Shown here: positions 4,328-5,209 of the stretch, piece after piece
Position numbering within the stretch: the stretch's first letter is position 1
Layout of the letters: each line of letters begins with the position of its first letter
Position numbers and translations under genes: made by a program
Assembly (NCBI GenBank): GCA_937901625.1
Contig: CALDIE010000254.1
Location: 1 to 5,209 of the forward strand
Reading direction: 5' to 3'
Origin: an uncultured Lachnospiraceae bacterium
GTDB taxonomy: Bacteria > Bacillota > Clostridia > Lachnospirales > Lachnospiraceae
Length of the DNA: 5,209 nucleotides
Notes under the pieces: model-generated
What the model was told of the DNA's origin: nothing
Databases searched by the model: none
Seen by the model: the letters and a program-made list of their open reading frames with translations, nothing else

Positions 4328-5148
4328 TGGCCTTTACGAATGAACAGCTGGAGAGATATTCCAGGCATATTATCTTAAAAGAAATCGGCGTTAAAGGTCA
4401 GAAGAAACTTTTAAATGCCAAGGTGCTGATCATCGGCGCCGGCGGACTGGGGGCTCCTGCAGCGCTGTATCTGGCGGCAGCAGGCGTAGGTACGATCGGT
4501 ATTGTAGATGCGGATGTTGTGGATCTTTCCAACCTCCAGAGACAGGTGATCCACTCAACGGCAGATATCGGCAAGAAAAAGGTGGAGTCCGCGGCGGAAT
4601 CCATGCGTGCGATCAATCCGGATGTGAATGTGAAGACATATCATCAGTTTGTTACCGGCAAAAACATCATGGATCTGATCAGTGAATATGATTTTATCCT
4701 TGACGGGACAGATAACTTCCCGGCAAAGTTTTTGATCAACGACGCCTGCGTAATGGCAGGAAAGCCTTTGTCCCATGCGGGGATCATTCGCTTTAAGGGC
4801 CAGTTGACGACGATCATCCCCGGAGAAGGACCGTGCTATCGTTGTATCTTTAAAAATCCACCTCCCAAGGATGCCGTGCCTACCTGTAAGCAGGCAGGCG
4901 TGATCGGTGCCATGGGCGGCGTGATCGGATCCCTTCAGGCAATGGAGGCTGTAAAGTATATTACCGGCGTGGGCGATCTGCTGGTCGGGTATCTCCTGAC
5001 ATATGATGCTCTGAAGATGGAGTTTCATAAGATCAAGTTACCGCCCAGAGGAAAAGGATGCGCGGTATGTTCCGACACGCCTGCGATCACACAGCTGATC
5101 GATTATGAGCAGGCTGCATGTGAATTAAAGAGTTCCGGGGGACATTGA
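4327..5148 (+). CDS. ThiF/MoeB/HesA-family carrier-activating enzyme (E1-like adenylyltransferase)
   Basis: Adenylates the C-terminal Gly of the ubiquitin-like carrier with ATP, so that sulfide or a persulfide can replace AMP to give a thiocarboxylate. The 273-residue length is slightly above ThiF and MoeB. Visible motifs: YSRHI near 11-15, nucleotide-binding GAGGLG at 37-42, D61-A-D63 followed by NLQRQ at 69-73, DGTDN at 126-130, and a zinc site made of C170-YR-C173 and C245-AV-C248. The candidate catalytic Cys is C187 in PTCKQAGVIG. The start overlaps the carrier stop by one base and is preceded by AGGAGG. Sequence alone does not separate ThiF, MoeB and HesA. The partner gene is the ThiS-like carrier, and the setting between cysE-like and JAMM-like genes suggests sulfur amino acid synthesis. 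The end (ELKSSGGH) has a Gly-Gly near the C-terminus that is probably incidental. Family is certain; pathway is inferred. Confidence 0.93.
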   Translation: MAFTNEQLERYSRHIILKEIGVKGQKKLLNAKVLIIGAGGLGAPAALYLAAAGVGTIGIVDADVVDLSNLQRQVIHSTADIGKKKVESAAESMRAINPDVNVKTYHQFVTGKNIMDLISEYDFILDGTDNFPAKFLINDACVMAGKPLSHAGIIRFKGQLTTIIPGEGPCYRCIFKNPPPKDAVPTCKQAGVIGAMGGVIGSLQAMEAVKYITGVGDLLVGYLLTYDALKMEFHKIKLPPRGKGCAVCSDTPAITQLIDYEQAACELKSSGGH

Positions 5149-5152
5149 ATAA

Positions 5153-5209
5153 ATGAAAATCACAATCACGAAATCGGACTTTGAAAAAATAGTTGAGTAC
5201 GCGCTGAGT
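5153..5209 (+). CDS. 5' end of a probable JAMM/M67 (Mec+-like) metalloprotease, cut by window edge
   Basis: Nineteen codons are visible, MKITITKSDFEKIVEYALS, beginning five bases after the stop of the activating enzyme. The pattern of a short strand, then K-x-D-F/Y-x-K-I, then a helix is how I know the N-terminus of bacterial M67 proteins (Mec+, HcyD type). In that family the metal-binding motifs EACG, HxH and SxxD come further on, outside this window. Such enzymes cleave peptides or amino acids from the C-terminus of ubiquitin-like carriers. A GGGGGA lies ten bases upstream as a modest ribosome site. The assignment rests on 19 residues plus operon context, so it is provisional. Confidence 0.55.
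   Translation, partial: MKITITKSDFEKIVEYALS

Noticed and set aside
4555..5028. Minus-strand open frame of 157 codons under the ThiF-like gene
   Set aside because: It is antisense to strongly conserved motifs, His/Cys/Asp-rich and without a start signal.

Overview
The window appears to come from at least two, probably three, sources. From about position 812 to the right end it reads as one coherent stretch of a low-to-mid GC Firmicute. The protein style and the strong AGGAG-type ribosome sites suggest a gut or rumen clostridium, possibly Lachnospiraceae; this is inferred from protein resemblance, with no database search. The left 0.8 kb does not fit. Roughly 86-373 encodes a piece of a Bacteroidetes-style Ig-like surface domain. 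Roughly 375-812 is visibly GC-richer and encodes a beta-strand-repeat surface protein of a kind I associate with high-GC gut Actinobacteria. Neither piece has a start or a stop of its own. The simplest reading is a chimeric contig end; a real rearrangement is the alternative.

The leftward (minus-strand) block is a thiol-redox set: a cysteine-type glutathione peroxidase (gpx, start 2685), then thioredoxin (trxA, start 2088), then thioredoxin reductase (trxB, start 1738). No convincing terminator separates gpx from trxA, and trxA and trxB are 35 bases apart. A good sigma-A promoter lies before trxA and another before gpx. The peroxidase keeps both the peroxidatic and the resolving cysteine, so it should be reduced by thioredoxin, which would make the three genes one pathway. 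The last dozen or so codons of trxB are replaced by foreign sequence at the left junction.

The rightward block starts from the 207-base divergent region after gpx. It holds an in-frame fusion of an incomplete LysR-type regulator to the catalytic half of serine acetyltransferase (CysE). A ubiquitin-like sulfur carrier of the ThiS type, a ThiF/MoeB/HesA-type activating enzyme and the first 19 codons of what looks like a JAMM (M67, Mec+-like) metalloprotease follow. Together these parts point to protein-thiocarboxylate-dependent cysteine (or homocysteine) synthesis rather than thiamine synthesis. The acetyltransferase would make O-acetylserine, the carrier would supply sulfide as a C-terminal thiocarboxylate, and the protease would trim the carrier or release the product.

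The points most worth a second look are the LysR-CysE fusion, the carrier tail GGGR with an extra residue to be removed, the use of that tail's codons as the ribosome site of the next gene, a set of related TCTGT/ACAGA dyads in the divergent promoter region, and the chimeric left end.
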